This document shows positions 1-6,237 of a stretch of DNA of 8,033 nucleotides, piece by piece. Below the pieces are notes generated by a model that did not search any database, was not told the origin of the DNA, and worked only from the letters and a program-made list of their open reading frames with translations. A program made the position numbers and the translations under genes. Numbering within the stretch: the first letter of the stretch is position 1; each line of letters starts with the position of its first letter. The DNA is from an uncultured Chloroflexota bacterium. Its GTDB lineage: Bacteria > Chloroflexota > Dehalococcoidia > UBA3495. The stretch covers positions 1 to 8,033 of the forward strand of contig CAJXEF010000100.1 of the NCBI GenBank assembly GCA_913052545.1. The letters run 5' to 3'.

Positions 1-2126
1 GGCCGGTTGTTAGTAATGAAATCACAATTTGGGTATTGCGAACATCCAAAGAAAGATCTGCCACGTCCCTTGGCTTTCCTTTCTACTATGTCTCCTGAGC
101 ATTTAGGACAATAAGATCCTGTCTTTTTTAAAATGGGTTTGGTGTTACGGCAATCAGGAAATCCGGTACAGGCCATGAAGCGGCCAAATCTTCCTGTTTT
201 AATCACCATGGGACTTTCACAGTTTTCACAAACTTCGTTGGTTTCTTCTTCTATCTTGATCCGGGGCATATTCTCCTGAGCGGTATCAAGGGCCTGTTCG
301 AATGGCCCGTAAAACTCATGAAGCATAGGTACCCATTCTCTTTCTCCCGTGGATACCTCGTCTAGTTCTTCTTCCATCCGGGCCGTAAAATTAGGATCCA
401 TTATGTCTATGAAATACTCTTTTAACAGATCAGCTACTGTGGTCCCTAGGATGGTTGGGAATAACCGACTTTGTTCTTTTTCGACATAGTTGCGGTCAAC
501 TATAGTCCCTATGGTTGGTGCGTAAGTACTAGGCCGTCCGATGCCCTTTTCTTCCATCGCCTTAATGAGAGTAGCTTCCGTAAACCGGGGAGGGGGCTGA
601 GTAAAATGTTGATTCGCATTCAAGCTTACACAATTCAAAGTATCCAAGACGTTTAATTGGGGCAAGGTTTTTTGGTTATCCTCATCTTCACTATCGTCTC
701 GGCTTTCCAAATAGAGAGTACGGAAACCGGGGAAAATGAGAACTGAACCGGTCGCCCTAAAATTATATATATTGATAGAACTTTCGGGCTTGGCATCGAT
801 ATCAACAGTTGTGGCTTCTGTCCTGGCATCAGCCATTTGGCTGGCCAACATCCTGGCCCATATCAGGTTATATAGCCGGTATTGGTCGTTATTAAGGACA
901 GTTTTTAGAGATTCTGGATCTCTTTTTATAGAAGTTGGTCGGATGGCTTCATGGGCTTCCTGGGCCGACTTGGATTTGGTCTTGTACTGCCGGGGGGTTT
1001 CCGGCAAGTATTCCTTGCCGTATTTGGCAAGAATGTATTCTCTTGTTTCATCAACAGCCGATTCGGCTACTTGGACGGAGTCTGTTCTCATATAGGTGAT
1101 AAGGCCAACTGATCCTTCGGAGCCAACTGATAGGCCTTCGTATAATTGCTGGGCCACCACCATGGTGCGTTGAGCTGAAAATCTTAATTTGCGTCCTGCT
1201 TCTTGTTGCATAGTGCTGGTAGTGAAAGGAGCAGTAGGGCGTTGACGTACGTTCCTCTTGCGGATGTCGTTAACCGAATACTTAGCTTCGTTCAGCTCAA
1301 TCCGGTAGTTTGATGCTTCTTCCTCTGTAGTTATTGATATTCTGCCTTTATTATCCTTTACAGAATGCAATGTGGCTTGAAAGGTGTGTGGCTTTGAATC
1401 GGTATCAGCGTCTTTGTGTAATTGAGCATCAATTGTCCATGATTCTACGGGGATAAAAGCTTTGATCTCGGCTTCCCTATCTACCACCATTCTAAGGCAA
1501 ACAGATTGTACTCTGCCGGCCGATAATCCTCGTTGTACTCTACGCCACAGTAGGGGACTAAGCTGGTAGCCGACCAATCGGTCTAATATCCTGCGAGCTT
1601 GTTGAGCGTTGACCAATTTCATGTCAATTTCTCGCGGATGTTGGAATGCCTCTTCGACGGCCTGTTTGGTGATTTCGTGAAAAACTACCCGTTTAGGTGG
1701 AACTGTTTTTTGGTCCCATCCGGTTGCGGTCTGTAGGTGCCATGAAATAGCCTCCCCTTCTCGATCTGGATCAGTCGCAAGGTATATACCGCTGGCCTGA
1801 TCACCAGCCTTTTTTAGGCTGGTGACTAGGGAACGTTTGTCTTGCATTGTTACGTATGAAGGCTCGAAATCTTGTTCCAGGTCGACACCCATTTTCCCTT
1901 TGGGAAGGTCCCTAACGTGCCCCTGAGAGGCTGTTACGACGTATTTTTTCCCCAAGATTTGACCTACGGTCCTAGCCTTCGCTGGAGACTCTACAATAAC
2001 TAACTGTTTACCAGAAGTATCTGGTAAGGCATTTGTTTTTTTGGTCCCAGCCTTTTTAGCCCGACTAGCTGGTTTTTTCTTCGGTTTGGTTGTTTTAGCC
2101 GCTTTTTTGGGGGAACTAGTCACCAT
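1..2126 (-). CDS. topA: DNA topoisomerase I (type IA), 3' end cut by window edge
   Basis: Type IA topoisomerase, which relaxes negative supercoils by passing one strand through a transient 5'-phosphotyrosine break. I translated 708 codons from ATG 2124-2126 to the window edge with no stop. The Toprim domain starts around residue 41, with the ESPAKA motif (E46, K50) and the metal-binding DPDREGE motif (D119, D121, E123). The active-site tyrosine is Y345 in ITYMRTDS. The C-terminus has two four-cysteine zinc ribbons, C633/C636/C653/C659 and C673/C676/C695/C701. The visible length already equals that of short family members such as the roughly 690-residue Bacillus enzyme, so the true stop may lie close beyond the edge, or further ribbons may follow. 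Residues 1-40 form a lysine-rich tail ahead of Toprim that many homologues lack. The start is supported by AAGAGGAG at 2137-2144, 10 nt upstream. It is divergent from the SDR operon. Confidence 0.98.
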   Translation of the reverse strand, partial: MVTSSPKKAAKTTKPKKKPASRAKKAGTKKTNALPDTSGKQLVIVESPAKARTVGQILGKKYVVTASQGHVRDLPKGKMGVDLEQDFEPSYVTMQDKRSLVTSLKKAGDQASGIYLATDPDREGEAISWHLQTATGWDQKTVPPKRVVFHEITKQAVEEAFQHPREIDMKLVNAQQARRILDRLVGYQLSPLLWRRVQRGLSAGRVQSVCLRMVVDREAEIKAFIPVESWTIDAQLHKDADTDSKPHTFQATLHSVKDNKGRISITTEEEASNYRIELNEAKYSVNDIRKRNVRQRPTAPFTTSTMQQEAGRKLRFSAQRTMVVAQQLYEGLSVGSEGSVGLITYMRTDSVQVAESAVDETREYILAKYGKEYLPETPRQYKTKSKSAQEAHEAIRPTSIKRDPESLKTVLNNDQYRLYNLIWARMLASQMADARTEATTVDIDAKPESSINIYNFRATGSVLIFPGFRTLYLESRDDSEDEDNQKTLPQLNVLDTLNCVSLNANQHFTQPPPRFTEATLIKAMEEKGIGRPSTYAPTIGTIVDRNYVEKEQSRLFPTILGTTVADLLKEYFIDIMDPNFTARMEEELDEVSTGEREWVPMLHEFYGPFEQALDTAQENMPRIKIEEETNEVCENCESPMVIKTGRFGRFMACTGFPDCRNTKPILKKTGSYCPKCSGDIVERKAKGRGRSFFGCSQYPNCDFITNNR

Positions 2127-2136
2127 AAATTTGGGG

Positions 2137-2144
2137 CTCCTCTT
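2137..2144 (-). promoter_or_regulatory. ribosome binding site of topA
   Basis: On the minus strand the sequence reads AAGAGGAG, a strong Shine-Dalgarno match, with 10 nt to the ATG at 2124-2126. It fixes the topA start ahead of the lysine-rich tail rather than at a later methionine near the Toprim core. The second codon is GTG, which is a less likely start. Confidence 0.7.
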
Positions 2145-2170
2145 GATCTTGGAGTAAATGTGTATTGATA

Positions 2171-2217
2171 TAGTAGGTGAAAGGGATGTTCTGTTATTAA
2201 ATCCGTTTCACCAACTA
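2171..2217. repeat. 17-nt imperfect inverted repeat (stem-loop) upstream of topA
   Basis: The left arm at 2171-2187 pairs with the right arm at 2201-2217 at 15 of 17 positions. The two mismatches are 2183/2205 (G-G) and 2175/2213 (A-A), and the loop is 13 nt (2188-2200). The core arm is GGTGAAA / TTTCACC. It lies between the proposed topA promoter (2245-2274) and the topA ribosome binding site, so it would be a hairpin in the topA leader RNA. It could instead be a dyad operator in DNA. There is no T-run after the hairpin on the minus strand, so it does not look like a simple intrinsic terminator. It also sits upstream of the SDR operon and could act in either direction. Confidence 0.6.
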
Positions 2218-2244
2218 CATCAGTATATATCCTACAATTCGTCG

Positions 2245-2274
2245 ATTCTAGCATACCCTTGAGCTGGCTAACAA
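2245..2274 (-). promoter_or_regulatory. candidate sigma-70-type promoter for topA
   Basis: Read on the minus strand, TTGTTA (2269-2274) is followed after 18 nt by TAGAAT (2245-2250), preceded by TGC in the extended -10 position. The -10 matches TATAAT at five of six bases and the -35 matches TTGACA at four. Transcription would start near 2238 and leave a leader of about 110 nt containing the inverted repeat at 2171-2217. This rests on consensus matching only. Confidence 0.4.
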
Positions 2275-2373
2275 CGAGACAGGAGCGATTCTTGTGCTGA
2301 ATATGCTGGAGTGGACCATCATAGCATCTGTTGGGTCCATGTTGTAAACTGGCTAATAGCCGGATTCTTTAGT

Positions 2374-2387
2374 TGCCTCCGGAGGCA
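2374..2387. promoter_or_regulatory. ribosome binding site of the SDR gene inside a 14-bp perfect palindrome
   Basis: The sequence TGCCTCCGGAGGCA is a perfect palindrome. Its right half contains GGAGG at 2381-2385, the only Shine-Dalgarno match in front of ATG 2389, with an unusually short 3-nt spacer. In RNA it can fold as a 5-bp stem with a CCGG loop, which would hide the ribosome binding site. It supports 2389 as the start, though the short spacer leaves some doubt. Confidence 0.5.
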
Positions 2388-2388
2388 C

Positions 2389-3192
2389 ATGGATCTAGAA
2401 CTTCAAGGTAAAACAGCACTAGTTACTGGTGGTAGCAGGGGTATAGGCAAAGCTATCGCTAGAGAATTGTCCCTATGCGGCTGCACAGTAGCGATTACAG
2501 CAAGGGGAAGTCAAGCCTTAGAATTGTCAGCCAAAGAGATATCGGATGAAACCGGGCAACGTGTTCTGGGTATTGTTTGTGATCTCACCAATACTGAAGC
2601 CGTTGGGACGATGGTTGAATCGGCTGCGAATGGAATGGGTGGAAGGATAGATATATTAGTAAACAATGCTGCTGCTCCCGGAGGACTTGCTAGAGGCCCA
2701 ATCTCTGAGATAAAAGACGAAGATGTCATTAATGACTTAGATACCAAGGTAATGGGGTATTTGAGATGCGCCCGTGCAGTTGCTCCTTATATGATTAGTC
2801 AACATTGGGGTCGTATTATCAATATTGGAGGTACGTCTGCTCGGCGCGCCAATGGCAATCTTAGTGCTGGAGTACGGAATGCGGGTCTAGTTAATTTTAC
2901 GAAATATCTTGCTGAAGACTTGGGACAGTCGGGTATCACTGCCAATATCGTGCATCCTGGTACAACTCGGACGGAAAGAAGCGCTCCCATGTATGAAGAA
3001 GAAGCGCGTAGGTTAGGGAGTACAGTTGCCGAAGTAGAAGCGCGAGTCGCATTAGGTAATTCAACTCGACGTATAGTAGATGCTAGTGAACTGGCTTATG
3101 TAGTTGCGTTCCTGGCTTCGCCCAGGTCTATAGCTATCAGTGGCGAAGTGATTTCAGCCAGTGGAGGAGCTGGCCAAGCGGTGTTCCATTGA
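2389..3192 (+). CDS. SDR-fold protein lacking the canonical Ser-Tyr-Lys active site
   Basis: This 267-residue protein has the short-chain dehydrogenase/reductase fold. The start at ATG 2389 gives the usual SDR opening (MDLELQGKTALVTGG) and discards a non-homologous 26-residue extension from GTG 2311. The glycine-rich cofactor motif TGGSRGIG spans residues 13-20. R39 after the second strand suggests NADP(H). The D65-L66 adenine contact and the VNNAA motif (91-95) are present, as is the late HPGTTRT segment (189-195). The catalytic residues are not. Aligned on the NxxxLxxxTKxLAxD helix, the usual Ser is G147, the Tyr is A160 and the Lys is N164 (S-A-G-V-R-N). From memory, a set of bacterial SDRs shares this RNA(A/G)LVN pattern, so it is probably a real subfamily rather than a decayed gene. 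The substrate is unknown. It is the first gene of a likely operon with the EthD-like and DUF885 genes. Confidence 0.93.
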   Translation: MDLELQGKTALVTGGSRGIGKAIARELSLCGCTVAITARGSQALELSAKEISDETGQRVLGIVCDLTNTEAVGTMVESAANGMGGRIDILVNNAAAPGGLARGPISEIKDEDVINDLDTKVMGYLRCARAVAPYMISQHWGRIINIGGTSARRANGNLSAGVRNAGLVNFTKYLAEDLGQSGITANIVHPGTTRTERSAPMYEEEARRLGSTVAEVEARVALGNSTRRIVDASELAYVVAFLASPRSIAISGEVISASGGAGQAVFH

Positions 3193-3240
3193 TTTTTTCT
3201 TCGATTGATTAGTATCAGATTTTGGTTTTATTGGTTTTAT

Positions 3241-3245
3241 AGGAG
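3241..3245 (+). promoter_or_regulatory. ribosome binding site of the EthD-like gene
   Basis: AGGAG lies 6 nt upstream of ATG 3252, the ideal spacing, and fixes the start of this small gene. Confidence 0.8.
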
Positions 3246-3251
3246 AGTGAG

Positions 3252-3563
3252 ATGATTAAAGTTTCTTTGCTTTATGCGGCCGAAGAGGGTAAAAAATTCG
3301 ATATGGATTATTATGCGAACAAACACATGCCTCTAGTTCACGAAAGGTTGGACTTTGTAGGATTGATTCGAAGTGAAATAGAAAGTGGCATCAGTAGCGC
3401 TGATCCTAGCGCTCCTGCTCCATTTGTTGCTATTGGAACTCTTTATTTCAATACTACAGATGAAGTGCATGAGGGATTTAAGACCCACGGTAGGGAGTTA
3501 ATGGGAGATTTGCCTAACTTCACTGATATAGCTCCACAGGTGCAGATCAGCGAAATTCAATAA
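3252..3563 (+). CDS. EthD family small protein
   Basis: This 103-residue protein has the dimeric alpha/beta-barrel (ferredoxin-like) pattern of the EthD family: a first strand (IKVSLLYA), then FDMDYYANKHMPLVHERL with the conserved His25 and Pro27, a middle segment ending in a second strand (PFVAIGTLYF), and a final strand (PQVQISEI). About 100 residues is the normal EthD length. EthD was named for a gene needed for ethyl tert-butyl ether degradation. Family members often sit beside oxidoreductases, and most have no proven reaction. The gene follows the SDR after 59 nt and precedes DUF885 by about 50 nt on the same strand, so co-transcription is likely. It may handle a reactive intermediate or product of the SDR partner, but this is inference. 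Confidence 0.85.
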   Translation: MIKVSLLYAAEEGKKFDMDYYANKHMPLVHERLDFVGLIRSEIESGISSADPSAPAPFVAIGTLYFNTTDEVHEGFKTHGRELMGDLPNFTDIAPQVQISEIQ

Positions 3564-3591
3564 TTCCGGGTCGTAAACTAGGATAATAGGT

Positions 3592-3605
3592 CCAAGAAAA
3601 CTTGG
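3592..3605 (+). other. small hairpin just upstream of the DUF885 start
   Basis: CCAAG-AAAA-CTTGG forms a 5-bp stem with a 4-nt loop, ending 4 nt before GTG 3610 and 10 nt before ATG 3616. It covers the place where a Shine-Dalgarno site would be, and no such site is visible there. It could lower translation of the third operon gene, or it may be chance given its small size. Confidence 0.3.
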
Positions 3606-3615
3606 TAACGTGAAT

Positions 3616-5274
3616 ATGTCCGATTTAGTTGCAGAAAATAAATTAGAACAATTAACCCAGAAGTTTTTAAAGGATTACTGGGATTTCTCCCCGACTACAG
3701 GTAGTCGGATCGGGCTTCATCAATACGATGGACGCCTTCCGGAATTTTCACCGAGTCGGGTTCGGGCTAGGATTGGAGAGCTTAGAAGAAGCTTGGGTCA
3801 ACTTTCAACAATAGCCACAGAACAACTTTCAAAAGACCAATTGTTAAGTTATAGGTTGCTGGGTCTCCTTTTAAAAAGGGAATTATTTAACCTGGACGAA
3901 TGGCGAACGTTGGAAACTAATCCTATGAAGCAAGTAGGTTTCCTTAATGTCTCCGGCTATGTTCGGCGCGACTATGCTCCGCTAGTTGATCGTATCAGAT
4001 CTGCTATAGCGGTATTAAATGGGGTCCCCGAGTTTCTCGAGATACTGAAAACGACACTTCTTCCTAATGTAGGTCGCTCTGTCCTTGAGATGAGCATTGA
4101 GAGTTACAGGGGTATGGCGAGATTCTACCGGGTTGATCTGGATCAAATCAAAAATGATTGCTCTGACAAAGAAACCGTAAGGCTTTTTGATTATGCAAGG
4201 GAAAGCGCAGCTGCCGCTGTAATCAAGTTTGTCGATTTCCTGCAATCCATGTTGGATAATGCGCCCACTGATTTTGCTATAGGTTCGCATCTTTATTCTG
4301 GAATGCTTTCTAATGGAGAAGGTATTACTATTCCGTTGGCAGAATTGAGTACATTGGGCCAAGTTAACCTCGAACAAAATCTGGAGCAGCTTGCGCTTGC
4401 CTCGGAGTCTGTCTATCCGGGAAAAAGCATCAAAGATACTGTTTTGGATATAGGAAGTCGTCATCCATCGGCAGAACGTTTGATTCCAGAAACACAAAAT
4501 ATGCTAGAGCTAATAAGGGAGTCTCTTATAGATCTAGATCTTATTTCTGTTCCTTCGACCGATAGATGTCAGGTAATAGAAACTCCAACGTATATGCGGT
4601 ACGCTTTTGCAGCTATGGATAGTCCTGGATCTCTGGAACAGGGAGCGACTGAGTCATTCTATTATGTGACACCAGTGGAAGACGATTGGTCTGAAAAGCA
4701 GTGCAAAGAATGGTTGTCGAACTTCAATTACGATACACTACGCGTTATTTCTATTCATGAAGTTTATCCAGGCCATTTCGTTCACCACTTACATAACCGT
4801 TACGGCCGAAAACTTCCGCTGGTTAACCGTGTTGCTACCTCCTATGCTTTCACTGAAGGATGGGCCCATTATACGGAGCAGATGATGCTTGAAACCAGGT
4901 ATGGAGAAAATCAGCCAGCATTACTAGTTACCCAGTTATTGGAAGCTCTGGTAAGGAATTGCCGTTATTCATGTTCCATAGCTATGCATACCCAGGGAAT
5001 GACCGTCGATGAAGCCACGAAATTTTTCATGGATAATGCGTATATGGAAGAGTTACCCGCTCGTCGAGAAGCCCTGCGAGGAACTTTTGATCCAGGATAC
5101 CTTAATTACACATTGGGCAAGTTGATGATCTTGAAGTTGCGGAACGATTACCGGAAAGAACAAGGAGGATCCTATTCACTGAAAGGGTTCCATGATGAAC
5201 TACTGTCTTACGGTGCTCCTGCTTTGCCGTTGTTGAGGGATGTCATGCTATCCGACAATCAGAACGTTTTATAA
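3616..5274 (+). CDS. DUF885 family protein, putative zinc metallopeptidase
   Basis: This 552-residue protein matches the DUF885 family along its full usual length. The N-terminal part (about residues 10-40) carries the PTTGSRIGLHQYDGRLPEFS-type opening typical of the family. The putative metal site is HEVYPGH (H381, E382, H387), followed by HH at 390-391 and FTEGWAHY with E414 and H418. This resembles a gluzincin arrangement with an expanded HExxH. The C-terminal GYLNYTLGKL and LKGFHDELLSYGAPAL segments are also family hallmarks. No signal peptide or lipobox is seen, so it is probably cytoplasmic, whereas many homologues are exported. The reaction is not established for the family; a peptidase or other hydrolase is likely. 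The start is uncertain: GTG 3610 would add two residues, and neither start has a clear Shine-Dalgarno site. I chose the ATG. It is the last gene of the SDR-EthD-DUF885 operon and converges on the PIG-L gene. Confidence 0.92.
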   Translation: MSDLVAENKLEQLTQKFLKDYWDFSPTTGSRIGLHQYDGRLPEFSPSRVRARIGELRRSLGQLSTIATEQLSKDQLLSYRLLGLLLKRELFNLDEWRTLETNPMKQVGFLNVSGYVRRDYAPLVDRIRSAIAVLNGVPEFLEILKTTLLPNVGRSVLEMSIESYRGMARFYRVDLDQIKNDCSDKETVRLFDYARESAAAAVIKFVDFLQSMLDNAPTDFAIGSHLYSGMLSNGEGITIPLAELSTLGQVNLEQNLEQLALASESVYPGKSIKDTVLDIGSRHPSAERLIPETQNMLELIRESLIDLDLISVPSTDRCQVIETPTYMRYAFAAMDSPGSLEQGATESFYYVTPVEDDWSEKQCKEWLSNFNYDTLRVISIHEVYPGHFVHHLHNRYGRKLPLVNRVATSYAFTEGWAHYTEQMMLETRYGENQPALLVTQLLEALVRNCRYSCSIAMHTQGMTVDEATKFFMDNAYMEELPARREALRGTFDPGYLNYTLGKLMILKLRNDYRKEQGGSYSLKGFHDELLSYGAPALPLLRDVMLSDNQNVL

Positions 5275-5299
5275 ATATGGTAGTTATTATAAATAGTTG

Positions 5300-6004
5300 T
5301 TAGGTTCTAAAATTTACTCTACGGAAGCTTTCAGCATATTTCAATCCGTCCTCCTTACCTGCTTTTTCGGCCTCCTCTTTGATGAACTGTTCTAATTCGG
5401 TTTCCGTCAACCTAGCTACCTGGCTTTCATGGGCTTTAACCGCTTTGATTTTGGTTTCCAAAGAGCTTTCAATATCTATAAATGTGTCTGCTTGCTCGGT
5501 TCCCCAGAACAGGATTGTTGCTGTTTTGTGAGGCTCTAACCCCTCCTCTTTCCATAACTCTTCGAAGTGCAAATGATCTCTAGCGTAAGGGAAAACTGCA
5601 TCTAGGGTAACTTGCCCTGCAATTCGATGATCCCGGTGCCAGGCTAGGTTACGTCGATATGGTTCCGTAGATAGGACAACTTGAGGCTGGATTCTTCGAA
5701 TTTGTCGAACAATCTGTTTGCGAAACTCTCTAGTGTCTTCTAATTCGCCATCACCATGGTGAAGCATAATTACATCGTTAACCCCTAACAAAGAACAGGC
5801 CAAGATTTGTTCTTGTTGTCGAGTTTGTGCTAATAACTCGGGTCCTATTTCGGGCTGGTCTGTCCCTTTGTCCCCATTAGTACATAGCAAGTAATGAACT
5901 TCTGCTCCTGAGCTGATCCATTTCGATACTGTTCCTCCGCACCATATTTCTGCATCTTCAGGGTGTGGAGTTACTACTAAAACACGCTCGGGGGTCTCTT
6001 CCAT
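5300..6004 (-). CDS. PIG-L/LmbE family deacetylase
   Basis: This 234-residue member of the PIG-L/LmbE zinc deacetylase family is related to MshB and BshB, which remove acetyl from N-acetylglucosaminyl compounds. The N-terminal Rossmann-like strand VLVVTPHPEDAE holds the first metal ligands, H14 and D17. The third ligand comes from WHRDHR (H123, D125, H126; H126 is the likely zinc ligand). The LLCTNGDKG segment (39-47) is typical. One residue differs: E16 stands where the usual PHPDDAE or AHPDDE motif has the catalytic-base aspartate. The length is normal for the family and there is no signal peptide, so it is cytoplasmic. The start at 6004 is backed by GGAGG at 6015-6019, 10 nt upstream. The substrate cannot be read from the sequence. 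It is transcribed alone here, convergent with DUF885 (25-nt gap) and divergent from the sugar dehydrogenase. Confidence 0.93.
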   Translation of the reverse strand: MEETPERVLVVTPHPEDAEIWCGGTVSKWISSGAEVHYLLCTNGDKGTDQPEIGPELLAQTRQQEQILACSLLGVNDVIMLHHGDGELEDTREFRKQIVRQIRRIQPQVVLSTEPYRRNLAWHRDHRIAGQVTLDAVFPYARDHLHFEELWKEEGLEPHKTATILFWGTEQADTFIDIESSLETKIKAVKAHESQVARLTETELEQFIKEEAEKAGKEDGLKYAESFRRVNFRT

Positions 6005-6237
6005 ACGTTTCGGTCCTCCGGTATCAGTCTAGTATGATTAGCACTAGTGTCAGAACGGCGTCGTAAAGGGAAGTTGCCATCTTCTGCCAAGCGCTCATGT
6101 TACACAAAAAGAAAATTTGGTTCAACCGAAAAGGATTAGGACTTCAATATAAGGGACAGAGGTGATCGTGGTATGTACTAGAATGACTAGCAGTTTTTGG
6201 TCTACGATTAATTAAAATTTCGATATAGACTTGTACT
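6005..6237. other. divergent intergenic region between PIG-L and sugar dehydrogenase genes
   Basis: This 233-nt region must hold promoters in both directions. The PIG-L side has a clear GGAGG at 6015-6019 (minus). The dehydrogenase side has no Shine-Dalgarno site, but a -10-like element lies directly before the start. A 22-codon ORF at 6097-6165 (plus) has no ribosome binding site and is not supported as a gene. CTAGT/ACTAG pairs around 6028-6050 form only a short weak dyad. Nothing else stands out. Confidence 0.5.
6224..6231 (+). promoter_or_regulatory. candidate -10 element for a leaderless sugar dehydrogenase transcript
   Basis: TATAGACT at 6224-6231 contains both TATAGA and a TANNNT-type hexamer (TAGACT, 6226-6231) that ends exactly 6 nt before ATG 6238. 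That spacing would put the transcription start at or next to the ATG. The absence of a Shine-Dalgarno site fits a leaderless mRNA. No convincing -35 is seen. This is pattern matching only. Confidence 0.3.

Larger units (their letters stand above)
2127..2388. other. divergent intergenic region between topA and the SDR operon
   Basis: This 262-nt region separates the two start codons. It holds the topA ribosome binding site, the inverted repeat, the topA promoter candidate and the palindrome at the SDR start. On the plus strand TACAAT at 2233-2238 is a possible -10 for the SDR operon, but I see no good -35 at normal spacing, so that promoter is uncertain. An in-frame GTG at 2311 would extend the SDR protein by 26 residues. 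Those residues do not resemble an SDR N-terminus, so I treat 2311-2388 as non-coding. No other gene is apparent. Confidence 0.5.

Noticed and set aside
471..1095. Two plus-strand open frames (61 and 119 codons)
   Set aside because: They lie antisense to the well-conserved topA coding sequence, resemble no protein family I know and have no ribosome binding sites.
1100..1140. Direct repeat of GCCAACTGAT within topA
   Set aside because: It encodes the normal SVGSEGSVG segment before the active-site tyrosine. The protein has family-like spacing there, so it is not an insertion.
2311..2388. GTG 2311 as the start of the SDR gene
   Set aside because: The 26 added residues do not fit an SDR N-terminus. 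ATG 2389 gives the standard length and has GGAGG in front of it.
2511..2990. Minus-strand open frames inside the SDR gene
   Set aside because: They are shadows of the SDR coding frame and carry no recognisable protein features.
4015..4497. 160-codon minus-strand frame inside the DUF885 gene
   Set aside because: It is antisense to a strongly conserved family protein and has no family features of its own.
5275..5299. Possible terminator between DUF885 and PIG-L genes
   Set aside because: The 25-nt AT-rich gap has no GC-rich stem followed by a T-run on either strand, only TAGTT direct repeats.
6097..6165. 22-codon plus-strand ORF (Lys-rich) in the intergenic region
   Set aside because: There is no Shine-Dalgarno site, it is very short, and its composition is expected of AT-rich promoter DNA.
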